Shown piece after piece: positions 44,028-52,531 of a DNA stretch of 64,000 nt. Position 1 is the first letter of the stretch; every line of letters begins with the position of its first letter. Both the position numbers and the translations under genes were made by a program. The stretch spans positions 58,470-122,469 of the forward strand of contig DASZWQ010000185.1 in assembly GCA_035546535.1 (NCBI GenBank). The letters run 5' to 3'. Origin of the DNA: Pirellulales bacterium. Its GTDB lineage: Bacteria; Planctomycetota; Planctomycetia; Pirellulales; JACPPG01. Below the pieces are notes generated by a model, which was given only the letters and a program-made list of their open reading frames with translations, made no database searches and was not told the DNA's origin.

Positions 44028-45194
44028 CTAATTCGTCTCGGCCAGCAGCTCCTCGATGGCGCTGTCGAGCTTGGCGTCGCGCACGTCGAAGTAGCGGATC
44101 GTGCCCTCGCGGTCGATGACCCACACCGTGGGCCAGTGCTGCACGTCGTAGGCGATCTGGACCGGTCCGCGGCGCGTCTGTGACCGGTCCCGCCAGTGAC
44201 GCCACGACATCTCCTTCGCGGCCACGGTCTCGCGCGCTGTTTCCAGCTCGTCGCCGCAGTTCACGCCGACGATCGCGAACGGCTTGTCGTGGTACCGCTC
44301 GAAGAGCTCCTTTTCGTGCGGGACCATCCTCATGCACGGTCCGCACCACGAGCCCCAAAAGACGACCACCGTCACCTTGCCGCGATAATCCGAGAGCTTC
44401 ATCGGCACGCCGTTCATGTCTTCGCCCGATATCTCGGGGGCGGGCATGCCGGGCTTCAGGTTCGGCACATTCGCCAGGCGAATCAATTCCCAATCGGCGC
44501 GGGTGCCAAGCGTAATGTCGTCGTCGACGCACGACGTATCGCGATAGTCGTTCGCGACCGTTTCGTAATATTCGCGTGCCTGGGCGATCAATGGGGCGCG
44601 CTGTTCATCGGTTAAGGTCTCGCCATAGGGAAAGGCCTTGTGGCGGTAATATTCGCCTAGGGCCAGTTTCGCCCGGCCACTTGCCAGTGGATCGGGATTA
44701 CCATCCGCAACCGCCAGCAGAATCTTTTCGGCCCACGGCTCGCGGGTACGATATTCCAGGTGTGGGCAGAGCTTGGCCATCCGCGGATCTTGCAAGTGCT
44801 TTTCCATCACCGTCGGCAGCAACTTCTGATGGATCGGGTAACGCAGCTCGCCCACCATCACCAGGATTCCGTCGAGGAATTCCGGCGCGTCTTGATTGGC
44901 CGCGAGCAAGACAACCAACCGGTCATCGAGTGCCTTCACGTCCGCTCGGAAGGTTTCGTTCGATTTCGTGACTTTCTCCCGGTCTTGCTTGGCCTCGTGC
45001 AACTCGTCCATGAATCGCGTATGACGGTCGGCGTGGGCCTGGGAAATGGCCTTGATCTCCTCGGCCAGCGGCAGGGCAGCGCCAAGCTCGACGCCCCCGT
45101 CCTTCGCTGGTTCATCGGCGAACGAAAGCCCTGGCCCGAGAAAGACCAGCGGGACCAGCGCAACGAAGGCGCTTAAGAGACGACGCGATGCCAT
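44028..45194 (-). CDS. Exported TlpA-like thioredoxin-domain protein
   Basis: 388 residues. The ATG at 45194 is selected over the upstream one because AAGGAG lies about 6 nt before it and a signal peptide follows (RRLLSAFVALVPLVFLGPGL). About 240 residues of helical, charged sequence (TRFMDELHEAKQDREKVTKS) precede the C-terminal redoxin domain. That domain has MKLSDYRGKVTVVVFWGSWC followed by GPCMRMVPHEKELFERY; the active site is WCGPC. YDVQHWPTVWVIDREGTIRY contains the cis-Pro region. It probably acts as a periplasmic thiol-disulfide reductase. The helical N-terminal domain is not recognised. Confidence 0.9.
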   Translation of the reverse strand: MASRRLLSAFVALVPLVFLGPGLSFADEPAKDGGVELGAALPLAEEIKAISQAHADRHTRFMDELHEAKQDREKVTKSNETFRADVKALDDRLVVLLAANQDAPEFLDGILVMVGELRYPIHQKLLPTVMEKHLQDPRMAKLCPHLEYRTREPWAEKILLAVADGNPDPLASGRAKLALGEYYRHKAFPYGETLTDEQRAPLIAQAREYYETVANDYRDTSCVDDDITLGTRADWELIRLANVPNLKPGMPAPEISGEDMNGVPMKLSDYRGKVTVVVFWGSWCGPCMRMVPHEKELFERYHDKPFAIVGVNCGDELETARETVAAKEMSWRHWRDRSQTRRGPVQIAYDVQHWPTVWVIDREGTIRYFDVRDAKLDSAIEELLAETN

Positions 45195-45279
45195 GACGCT
45201 CTCCTTCGATGAGGACACGCGCAGGATTGGTCGTAAACGTGACGCTTTGCCGAACTGATCATCGGCCGGTAGCGAATGC

Positions 45280-46362
45280 TCAGCCCAAGACCGAAAGGCT
45301 CGGCAGTGGCGGCTGCTCGCGGCGCGCTGCCACCAGGTTCTTGGTCAGGTTGTAATAGAGGGCCTGCAGAAAAGGCGCACAAGTCTCGTCGCTGAAATTG
45401 CCGGCGATGCGTCCCTCGTCGCCGCGGACGCGGATTTGGATATTGATCGGTACTTCGCCCAGGAACGGAATATCGAGCTCGACGGCTTTCTTCTTCGCTC
45501 CACCCGAGCCAAAGATGTCGTAACGCTTGCCATTATCGGGGCAGATGAAGTAGCTCATATTCTCGACCATGCCCAGGATCGGGATGTTCACCTTACGAAA
45601 CATGGCGATCGCTTTCACGGCGTCCAGGAGCGCCACGTCCTGGGGCGTGCAAACCACGACCGCGCCGGAAAGCGGCAGCAGTTGCGACAAGGTCAGTGCG
45701 ATATCACCGGTGCCCGGCGGCATGTCGATGATCAGGTAATCGAGATCGCCCCAAGCCGTATCGCGCAAGAATTGCGTGATGGCGCCGTGCAGCATCGGTC
45801 CGCGCCATACCACGGCCTCGCCCGGCGGCACGACAAAGCCCATCGAGATCACCTTCAATCCGTCGGCCTCGATCGGCTGGATCTTCTGGTCGATAATTTC
45901 GGGCCGGCGGTTGACGCCGATCAGGTGCGGGATGCTGGGGCCATAGACATCGGCGTCCATCAGTCCGACTTTCGCGCCGGCCTTGCTCAATCCATAGGCC
46001 AGCGAGGCAGCGATGGTGCTTTTGCCGACGCCTCCTTTGCCCGAGCCGACAGCGATCACGGCCTTGGCCGCGAGACCAATTTCGCCGAGCTTTTCCGCCG
46101 GCCGATTGTGTTCGACGATCTTTATTGTCACATCGGTTAGCTCGGGCAGCCGTCGCCGCAGCAGTTCAGCGCAGTCGGTCCGGCACGCTTCCCACAAAGG
46201 GGCCGCGAAGGTCGTCAGCCCCAGCGTCAGCGATGCGGTGCTGCCATCGACACGCACGTCGTGTACCTGGTCCATCTCGGTGACGGGCCGGCCGGTCTCC
46301 GGATCTTGGAATTCGGCCAGGATGCGAAGAACGTCAGCGGCAGAAGGCAAAGCGGCAGGCAT
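45280..46362 (-). CDS. mrp: Mrp/ApbC-family Fe-S cluster carrier ATPase
   Basis: 360 residues. The ATG at 46362 has GGAG 6 nt upstream. The N-terminal MIP18/DUF59-like domain (DVLRILAEFQDPETGRPVTE...DQVHDVRVDGSTASLTLGLT) precedes a MinD/NBP35-type P-loop ATPase: deviant Walker A AVGSGKGGVGKSTIAASLAY, switch I GLMDADVYGPSIPHLIG, and Walker B DYLIIDMPPGTGDIALTLSQ. The usual C-terminal CxxC that holds a bridging 4Fe-4S cluster appears as YFICPDNGKRYDIFGSGG, so only the first Cys is kept. It would carry or insert clusters; the missing Cys makes that less certain. Confidence 0.92.
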   Translation of the reverse strand: MPAALPSAADVLRILAEFQDPETGRPVTEMDQVHDVRVDGSTASLTLGLTTFAAPLWEACRTDCAELLRRRLPELTDVTIKIVEHNRPAEKLGEIGLAAKAVIAVGSGKGGVGKSTIAASLAYGLSKAGAKVGLMDADVYGPSIPHLIGVNRRPEIIDQKIQPIEADGLKVISMGFVVPPGEAVVWRGPMLHGAITQFLRDTAWGDLDYLIIDMPPGTGDIALTLSQLLPLSGAVVVCTPQDVALLDAVKAIAMFRKVNIPILGMVENMSYFICPDNGKRYDIFGSGGAKKKAVELDIPFLGEVPINIQIRVRGDEGRIAGNFSDETCAPFLQALYYNLTKNLVAARREQPPLPSLSVLG

Positions 46363-46456
46363 GGCTGCTCCAGGCAGGGAACGGGCAGGACAACGGTCCG
46401 AACGACGCGGCGAGTCGGCAACCTGGACAAGGGTTCGATCCCGTCGCCGCCGTGCC

Positions 46457-46945
46457 TCACTTCCAAGGTAGCGTAGCCCAGGCACTTTCGGCAGCCCCTA
46501 GGTCGGGCTGCGGCAAACTGCCCCAATGCCGCCGGGCGATCAAGAGGAACTCATCCAGGTGCCGCGGCGACGTGACGAACCCGGCCGCTCCCAATTCGCG
46601 AGCCAGCCCTTCGTGGTCCGCCATCTCGCGCGCCGCCAAGACGACGATTCGTGCCCCGGAAAACTGCTCGGCCACGGTGCGAATCAGGGCCAACGCCCGA
46701 TCGGCATTTGCTGCAGTGAGCTCGATACCGACGAGCGCCCGGGACTCCCGAGCCAGGGCCGCCAGGCAATCGTCGGGGGTGCGCGTTTCGATCAACCGGT
46801 AGTCCAGGCCCGCCACCAGCGGCCGCGCGAAGTCGCTCTCTTGTCGTTCGGCCGGATCCGACCGACCCCGTCCCAAGGCCAGACGCAGGGGTACAACCCA
46901 GTCCGTGCTTCGCCCGAAAATGATGAAACTGCTGCGCGCCGGCAT
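46457..46945 (-). CDS. Receiver-like (CheY-fold) protein, possibly a pseudo-receiver
   Basis: 162 residues starting at the ATG at 46945 (GAGG about 9 nt upstream). Alternating strands and helices resemble a response-regulator receiver: SSFIIFGRSTDW, CLAALARESRALVGIELTAA, ALALIRTVAEQFSGARIVVL, then AARE and LARELGAAGFVTSPRHLDEF. In a receiver the strand-3 Asp would be at about VGIEL, but Glu stands there, and no Lys after strand 5 is clear. It may be a phosphorylation-independent receiver; homology is only suggested. It lies upstream of, and divergent from, the kinase gene at 47296. Confidence 0.5.
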   Translation of the reverse strand: MPARSSFIIFGRSTDWVVPLRLALGRGRSDPAERQESDFARPLVAGLDYRLIETRTPDDCLAALARESRALVGIELTAANADRALALIRTVAEQFSGARIVVLAAREMADHEGLARELGAAGFVTSPRHLDEFLLIARRHWGSLPQPDLGAAESAWATLPWK

Positions 46946-47295
46946 CGAATGTGTCCTCGGTGCCATGATAGTCCGGCGCCGTTTGCCGCCAACCGAACGC
47001 GGTGAAAATCGACGCCGGGACCAGCGACTCGCTATCCGCGCTCGCGATCGTCGGGCACCCCCCCCCGAACCGCAACCTGGGGGCTTTGCCTGTTTTCGTC
47101 GAGCCGGCAAACATTCGCTGGCAAACCAGTTCAGCTAGCGAGTTTGCGAAATCTACAGCTAAAGACTGCCAACGTTTATGAACAAACCTTATACTAATGA
47201 ACGTAGACTTTACGGAACCGTGGCGTCTACTCACTTCTGCGGAACGCGGGCAAAAAGGGTCGCTCGCAGATCAATCGTTCTGAGCGACGGGACTC
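46946..47295. other. Divergent region upstream of the Ser/Thr kinase
   Basis: 350 bp without a credible gene. It contains a run of nine C at 47058-47066, then a comparatively AT-rich stretch 47145-47215 with the best -10-like sequence. ATGAAC occurs twice (47178-47183, 47197-47202) flanking that -10. Confidence 0.5.
47190..47195 (+). promoter_or_regulatory. Possible -10 element for the kinase gene
   Basis: TATACT in the context CCTTATACTAATG, in the only AT-rich patch upstream of the kinase start. The -35 region at 17-bp spacing is weak. Two ATGAAC repeats flank it. Confidence 0.3.
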
Positions 47296-48663
47296 GTGAC
47301 CAGCGACACCAAGAGCGTCTTCCAGCAAGCGGCCCTGGCCAGCGGCCTGCTTACGCAGGACGAGCTGCGTGAGGCGCTCGATCTCTTGTCGTGCGCCATG
47401 CCCGGCGAACCGTCCGACGAGCAGCTCGCCAACAAGCTCGTCGAGTTGAATCGACTGAATCGCTGGCAAGCCGAACAGCTTCGCCTGGGCCAGAAGAAAT
47501 TCAATCTCGGCGACTATCACATCATCGACTCGATCGGCCAAGGCGGTATGGGCCAGGTCTTCAAGGCCGAGCATGCGATGATGGGACGCATCGTCGCCGT
47601 GAAGGTTCTGCCCCGCGCCAAAAGCACGCCCGAGGCCGTCGCCAGTTTCTTTCGCGAAATGCGCGCTCAAGCGCAGCTCGACCATCAGAACCTGGTCCGC
47701 GCCTACCACGCCGGACACGACGGTAACGTCTACTTCCTGGTGACCGAATACGTACCGGGCACCGACCTGCGCCGCTTGATCCGCCGCCGCAGCAAACTCA
47801 GCATGTGTACCGCCGCCGTGATCGTGACGCAGGGCGCGCGCGGCCTGGCGCACGCGCACAGCCGCGGGCTGATTCATCGCGACGTGAAGCCGGGCAACTT
47901 GCTGGTTACGCCCGACGCGGTCACGAAAGTATCGGACCTGGGGCTGGCCGATTACTTCAGCGATGAAGTGCCGGCCGACGCCAAGGGGGGCAAGATCGTC
48001 GGCACGGCCGATTACCTGTCCCCTGAACAGATCACGATGCCCGACCGCCTCACGGCCGCTAGCGACGTCTATTCGCTCGGTTGCACGTTGTACTACGCGG
48101 TCACGGGCAAGGTGCCTTTCCCGGGCGGCACCACGCGCGACAAGGCGCGGGCCCACTGCCAGTTGCCGCCGATCGACCCGCGCCGCTTCAATCCCGAATT
48201 GGCAGACGACTTCGTGGAAGTTATCGCCGACATGATGGCCAAGCGCGTGGAAGAACGCATTCAAACGGCCGACGAGGTTGCCGAGCGGCTACAGCCCTGG
48301 GCGGGCGATATCGATGCCGCGGCGATCGAGATTCGTTCCTCGGAACCGCTCCCTCCGCCCGTGGCGCCGCCACCACGCGCGCGGCCGATCCCGATTCAAA
48401 TGCGCGACACCGAGACGAATTTTCTGATGCAGCCGATCTCGGAATCGGGACCGGTGGAGAGTCCCAGCCAGACCTCGGTGGGCACAACACCGGCCGTGGC
48501 GCTGGACCAGGACACGATCCGCATGCTGCGCCCCGACCCGCTTCGACCGCGCAGCGATCTGAGCACGCTTCCTCCCTGGCTGCGTTGGTTGATGATCGTG
48601 GCCGTCGTCGGCGCCGTGGCGGCGATCGCCGCCGTGGTCATCAGCAACATGCTCGCGCAGTAG
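47296..48663 (+). CDS. Membrane-anchored Hanks-type Ser/Thr protein kinase
   Basis: 455 residues, GTG start. Order: an N-terminal helical module (residues about 8-68, QQAALASGLLTQDELREALD to RWQAEQLRLG), the kinase (about 74-335), a Pro-rich juxtamembrane linker and one C-terminal TM (RWLMIVAVVGAVAAIAAVV). Catalytic motifs: IGQGGMGQVF, VAVKVL (Lys103), HRDVKPGN (Asp196), SDLGLAD (DLG in place of DFG), GTADYLSPEQ and SDVYSLGCTLYYAVTGKVPF. With the TM at the very C-terminus the kinase is cytoplasmic with almost no outer sensor. Its N-terminal module resembles the first 60 residues of the PQQ membrane protein encoded at 52532. It converges with the 48672 gene, 8 bp apart. Confidence 0.94.
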   Translation: MTSDTKSVFQQAALASGLLTQDELREALDLLSCAMPGEPSDEQLANKLVELNRLNRWQAEQLRLGQKKFNLGDYHIIDSIGQGGMGQVFKAEHAMMGRIVAVKVLPRAKSTPEAVASFFREMRAQAQLDHQNLVRAYHAGHDGNVYFLVTEYVPGTDLRRLIRRRSKLSMCTAAVIVTQGARGLAHAHSRGLIHRDVKPGNLLVTPDAVTKVSDLGLADYFSDEVPADAKGGKIVGTADYLSPEQITMPDRLTAASDVYSLGCTLYYAVTGKVPFPGGTTRDKARAHCQLPPIDPRRFNPELADDFVEVIADMMAKRVEERIQTADEVAERLQPWAGDIDAAAIEIRSSEPLPPPVAPPPRARPIPIQMRDTETNFLMQPISESGPVESPSQTSVGTTPAVALDQDTIRMLRPDPLRPRSDLSTLPPWLRWLMIVAVVGAVAAIAAVVISNMLAQ

Positions 48664-48671
48664 CCGGCGTG

Positions 48672-50138
48672 CTAGGTACCATCCTGCGCGGGAGCCGCCG
48701 CTTGAGCCGTGGTATCCTCGCCCACCTCGCGTTCCAGACGTTCGACTTGCCGCGCGTCGAGGTAGCGGTTGATGACTGTTTGCGTGTCGTCGAACAGCTT
48801 GTCGATCTGCCGCTGGGTGCGTGGGTCGTTCGACGTGCGCCGCTGGCGCTCGACCAGGAGCTCGCGGGTGAAATCTTGCTGCGAGCGCAGTCGGCGCAGC
48901 TCGTTCAACAGCTCGCGCGCCTGATCCGTCTTGCCCGCCTTCAATCGCGAGCGAATGCGCGAGATCAGCGCTTGCCGGCGAGCGATCTGATCGACGAGCT
49001 CTTCTTGAAAACCGTTGATTACGCCCTCGACCTGCAAGCGCAAGTGATCGTCGGGCACTTGCGCCAGCGCCACCGGCTGCAGGCCGGGCAGTACTGGCAG
49101 CCGTGCCATGATCACCCCGCCGCTCTTGACCAACAGCACGCGTACACCGCCGTCGCCGGGCTCGATCACCAGGTCGCCACGCACGTCGGTCGAGCCGAGA
49201 AGCAGCGTCTCCTTCGAATCGACCGGGTGCGAGTAGACCTGGTAGCCTGACAATGGGCGTTCCTGCTTGTCGGCCGTGCGCAGCTGCAACGTCGTCGTGC
49301 CGTGGGGAGGATGAACGTACAGGGCCAATTGTTCGGCCCGTCCGCGCCGCTTGTTCACGAGCGGTGTTCGCAGCCCGGTGACCAGCCGCGTCGCCAGCCG
49401 CGAACCCTCGACCGATTCGGTGACCAGGTAGGTCCAGTCGATCGGCTGGACGCGCGTCGAGCGCGTGGACCGCACGCGCACGACCGGGCGAAAGATACTC
49501 TTGTCGAACGAGGGATCCACGGCCGGATCGCGCGTCGGCACCGCGGCCGCGCGCAGTCGGAGCGTCACTTTGTCGCCCGATACTTCCTCGACGCGGGCCA
49601 GCGGCGTGAACGCTGCCAGGAGCGCTTGGAGAATCGCGTCCGGCAGCCGCGACGCGTGAAAGACGCGACTTTCGACTGCGGGGCCGAGAAGCTGTGTGCG
49701 CACGTCAAAATCGCGGGCCGCGATGCCGTAAACGCCGTCGTCGAACGACAGACGCACGAGCATGATCTTGTCGCAATCGCCGTCGGCGGCAGGCAAGATC
49801 TTTTCGGCTGTGAGGTCATCGAATTGATAGTTGAGGGCTTCGCGCAAAGCGCCATCAGCCATCTCGGCCTTACACGCCCAACGCCCGCCGACGATCGCCC
49901 AAGCCCGTTCGGCGACCGCCGGCGCCAGGTCCGAGACGACATGCCCCGTGGCAAAAGCTCGCGGTGTCGGCCCGATGACGACGCGCACCTGGTAGGGAAG
50001 CAGTTCCCAGATCGCGTCGTCGTTGTCGGTGCCCTTGGTGTCTGCGCCCGTGGCGGAAGCAGTTATGCCGGTCAGCAGTACCGCCAGTATCACGCCGGTC
50101 CATTGGCAGGCTGTGAGCGAATCCTTGCGGCGCTTCAT
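48672..50138 (-). CDS. Exported hypothetical protein of the kinase-adjacent cluster
   Basis: 488 residues, family not recognised. The ATG at 50138 has GGAGG 4 nt upstream and overlaps the stop of the SBP5-like gene (ATGA), so it is translationally coupled. A signal or anchor (WTGVILAVLLTGITASATGA) is followed by mixed alpha/beta sequence (LPYQVRVVIGPTPRAFATGH). Ig-like carbohydrate/peptide-like stretches follow (GTTTLQLRTADKQERPLSGY), and then a C-terminal charged helical region likely to form a coiled coil (DQIARRQALISRIRSRLKAG, RRLRSQQDFTRELLVERQRR). Last gene of a three-gene minus-strand unit. Likely periplasmic; function unknown. Confidence 0.82.
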   Translation of the reverse strand: MKRRKDSLTACQWTGVILAVLLTGITASATGADTKGTDNDDAIWELLPYQVRVVIGPTPRAFATGHVVSDLAPAVAERAWAIVGGRWACKAEMADGALREALNYQFDDLTAEKILPAADGDCDKIMLVRLSFDDGVYGIAARDFDVRTQLLGPAVESRVFHASRLPDAILQALLAAFTPLARVEEVSGDKVTLRLRAAAVPTRDPAVDPSFDKSIFRPVVRVRSTRSTRVQPIDWTYLVTESVEGSRLATRLVTGLRTPLVNKRRGRAEQLALYVHPPHGTTTLQLRTADKQERPLSGYQVYSHPVDSKETLLLGSTDVRGDLVIEPGDGGVRVLLVKSGGVIMARLPVLPGLQPVALAQVPDDHLRLQVEGVINGFQEELVDQIARRQALISRIRSRLKAGKTDQARELLNELRRLRSQQDFTRELLVERQRRTSNDPRTQRQIDKLFDDTQTVINRYLDARQVERLEREVGEDTTAQAAAPAQDGT

Positions 50139-52528
50139 GGTTCCTCCGCAGGCAAAGGAACCGAGGGCTGCCACTTTTCGACGCCTTGGTACAAGCTGGC
50201 CGGTCGCGGCGTGATGCCGGCGAGCGATTTCTGGTAGGCAAAGTGCTCCGTGATTTGCCAGAGCGGCACGACCGACACTTCGTCATACGTCAGGCGATGC
50301 AAATCGTGCAGCGCCTGGCGGGCTTCGTTCCAACCCGTCGCCGTTTCCACCTGCCGCAGGACAAGGCTCATGTAAGTGCTGGCGCTACCGAGCAGCCCGG
50401 GCTGACCAAACAACCGGCGGGCTTCGACCAGCGGTTCCTGCACGGCCAGCTCGACGTACAACAGGTCGTCGGTCGGGGCCAATTCGTTCGGCTGGCCGAG
50501 GGGAATCTCGCGCAGCTCGACCTTGAAATTGAGAATCTCCAGATCTTGCTGAATGGCCTTGCAGGCGAGTCGCGCGACATCGTCGGCGGGATGAGCCAAC
50601 ACGAGCTTGGGCAACTCCTTGACGTGTTCGCTGCCGGGTTCGGCATTCATCGAGACATCGCGCAGCGCTACCGCTGACAAAGTCAAGGCGAGGCGTGGCT
50701 CGTACGGGCGTGGCGGAATGTCGTCGTCGTAGGCATAGCCCGCCGGGTCGCTGAGCCCGGTTCCCTTTGAGAATGGGGCACTTATGACTTCACACCCGGC
50801 CAGCGTCTGCCGCTTGAGAATTTGCTCGGACAGAATCTTCGGCCGGTTGATGCCGTATACCAGCGCGCGGCGGAACCCGCGATTCCGCATGAAAGGCCGC
50901 GCCAGGTTGGGCACCAGGCAGTGAACCGTGGGCACGCTATAGGGCTCGACCGCGATACCGACGGCCGACTTGAGCGCGCCCACTTGCCAGGGAGGCAGCC
51001 GATCGACGATCGTGACTTCGCCCACGCGCAAGGCCTCGACGGCCTCGAGCCGCGTCGCGAAGCGCTGTTCGATGATGCCTTGCGGTTGCGCGGGACCGCG
51101 GGCGAAGTAATCCTTGTCGAGTCGAAACATCAAACGGTCCCCGGAAACCTCTGGGCGCGTGTAGGGGACGATCGACGGAGGAATTCCGCTTTCGGCATTC
51201 GTGGGTGCGACCGTTAACAGGGCGGCGGGAACCAGGTGCGGCTCGCGAAAATGGACCGTGACCCGATCCACGCCCGACACTTCCACGCTACGACAGGCTT
51301 CGGCCCAGGCGGGCAAGAAGTCGCTGCGGCCCGGTTGCGCCAGTTCGAGCAGCCGCCGCGCCAGGTCGTAGCCTGACAATTTGCCGTCGCGCAGCCAGGC
51401 GATGCCCGGCGTCACGTTGATGGCCATGCCGCGGCCCAGGTCCGTGATCTCCCAACTTCCCAGCGGGCAAACGTACTCGCCGCCGTCGGCTCCGTAACCG
51501 GTGAACTCGAACAAGTCGCGCTGCAGAATGCGTTGCGTACGGCGGACCGACCAATCGGTGATGGGCTCGGTAAGTTGTTGCGAATAAGGGGTGGTGACGG
51601 CCACGACGACGTGTGGGAATGCGGCAAACGCCTCTTCGGCCAATTGCTTCGCGCCGTCGGCCTTGGGCCAGATGGCCATCGCATGCCGCGCAAGCGCCAG
51701 TCCCTGTTGGGCATCGCCGGCGTCGAGCGCCACGCGCCCTTCGTTGACGACTTTGACGGCGCGCTCGTTCATCTGCGCCTCGAAACCGGCGGCGGCCGTG
51801 CCCGAGGGAAACTGTTTGCGCAGTGCGCGCACCAGTTTGCGTACCGACGAGTAGTCCTCTTCGGCAAAATACTTTTCCAGCAGCTTGCCAGTGGCACTTG
51901 CCATCGCTTTTTCGAGGCCTGGCCGTTGAGGCTGACGCTCGTACAGCGAGTGCAACAGGACGAGCGCGTTTTCGTACTTGCGTTTGCGCTGCCAATCGCC
52001 GGCTTCCGCGTACAGAAAGTCGGCGACCGCGTCGTCCAAGCCAACGCACTTCGGATATTCGTGCCGCAGGAAGCCGAAGTAATCGAAGGCTTCGTTGAAC
52101 TTCCCAGCCGCGACAAGCTTCTTGGCCTCGTCCAATACGGCCTGGTCGAACAGCTTCACCTCGACGATGTCCTGCCACTGGATGTCGTATTCCTCGTCCG
52201 GATCGTCGAAGCGGCGGATTCGCAGCTTGTCAGTCGGCTTGGGCGCGGCAGGGACCTTTCCGCCCGGCAGTTCCAGCGGCAGCACTTTCAGTCGCGTTCT
52301 CGTCGAATCGTCGAGAACGATGACATCGTACGGTTCTTGCTCGTAAAACCGGGCGGGCGGGGCGGTTGGTTTTTCTTCTTCATCCTTGGCGAGTGCGCCG
52401 GTCGCAGGCGCGCACCACGCCGTGACAAGCGCGCACAACAGCACGAGCCACGTGCGGATCGTGACGTGCGACTTCCCATCGGCTTGTCGTGCGCAGCGCT
52501 TCAAGCCAAACCTTTCCCAGCGATGCAT
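50135..52528 (-). CDS. TPR-like/SBP family 5 fusion protein
   Basis: 797 residues. A signal peptide lies around TIRTWLVLLCALVTAWCAPA; the ATG at 52528 is 3 bp from the preceding stop, but a GTG 21 codons in would place the signal at the N-terminus. Residues about 60-300 look like TPR repeats (AKKLVAAGKFNEAFDYFGFL; KYENALVLLHSLYERQPQRP). The C-terminal part resembles the extracellular solute-binding protein family 5 (peptide/nickel type): FEFTGYGADGGEYVCPLGSW, VTVHFREPHLVPAALLTVAP, NRGFRRALVYGINRPKILSE and HRLTYDEVSVVPLWQITEHF. No permease or ATPase is near, so it may sense or scaffold rather than import. Coupled to both neighbours. Confidence 0.85.
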   Translation of the reverse strand: MHRWERFGLKRCARQADGKSHVTIRTWLVLLCALVTAWCAPATGALAKDEEEKPTAPPARFYEQEPYDVIVLDDSTRTRLKVLPLELPGGKVPAAPKPTDKLRIRRFDDPDEEYDIQWQDIVEVKLFDQAVLDEAKKLVAAGKFNEAFDYFGFLRHEYPKCVGLDDAVADFLYAEAGDWQRKRKYENALVLLHSLYERQPQRPGLEKAMASATGKLLEKYFAEEDYSSVRKLVRALRKQFPSGTAAAGFEAQMNERAVKVVNEGRVALDAGDAQQGLALARHAMAIWPKADGAKQLAEEAFAAFPHVVVAVTTPYSQQLTEPITDWSVRRTQRILQRDLFEFTGYGADGGEYVCPLGSWEITDLGRGMAINVTPGIAWLRDGKLSGYDLARRLLELAQPGRSDFLPAWAEACRSVEVSGVDRVTVHFREPHLVPAALLTVAPTNAESGIPPSIVPYTRPEVSGDRLMFRLDKDYFARGPAQPQGIIEQRFATRLEAVEALRVGEVTIVDRLPPWQVGALKSAVGIAVEPYSVPTVHCLVPNLARPFMRNRGFRRALVYGINRPKILSEQILKRQTLAGCEVISAPFSKGTGLSDPAGYAYDDDIPPRPYEPRLALTLSAVALRDVSMNAEPGSEHVKELPKLVLAHPADDVARLACKAIQQDLEILNFKVELREIPLGQPNELAPTDDLLYVELAVQEPLVEARRLFGQPGLLGSASTYMSLVLRQVETATGWNEARQALHDLHRLTYDEVSVVPLWQITEHFAYQKSLAGITPRPASLYQGVEKWQPSVPLPAEEP

Positions 52529-52531
52529 CGG

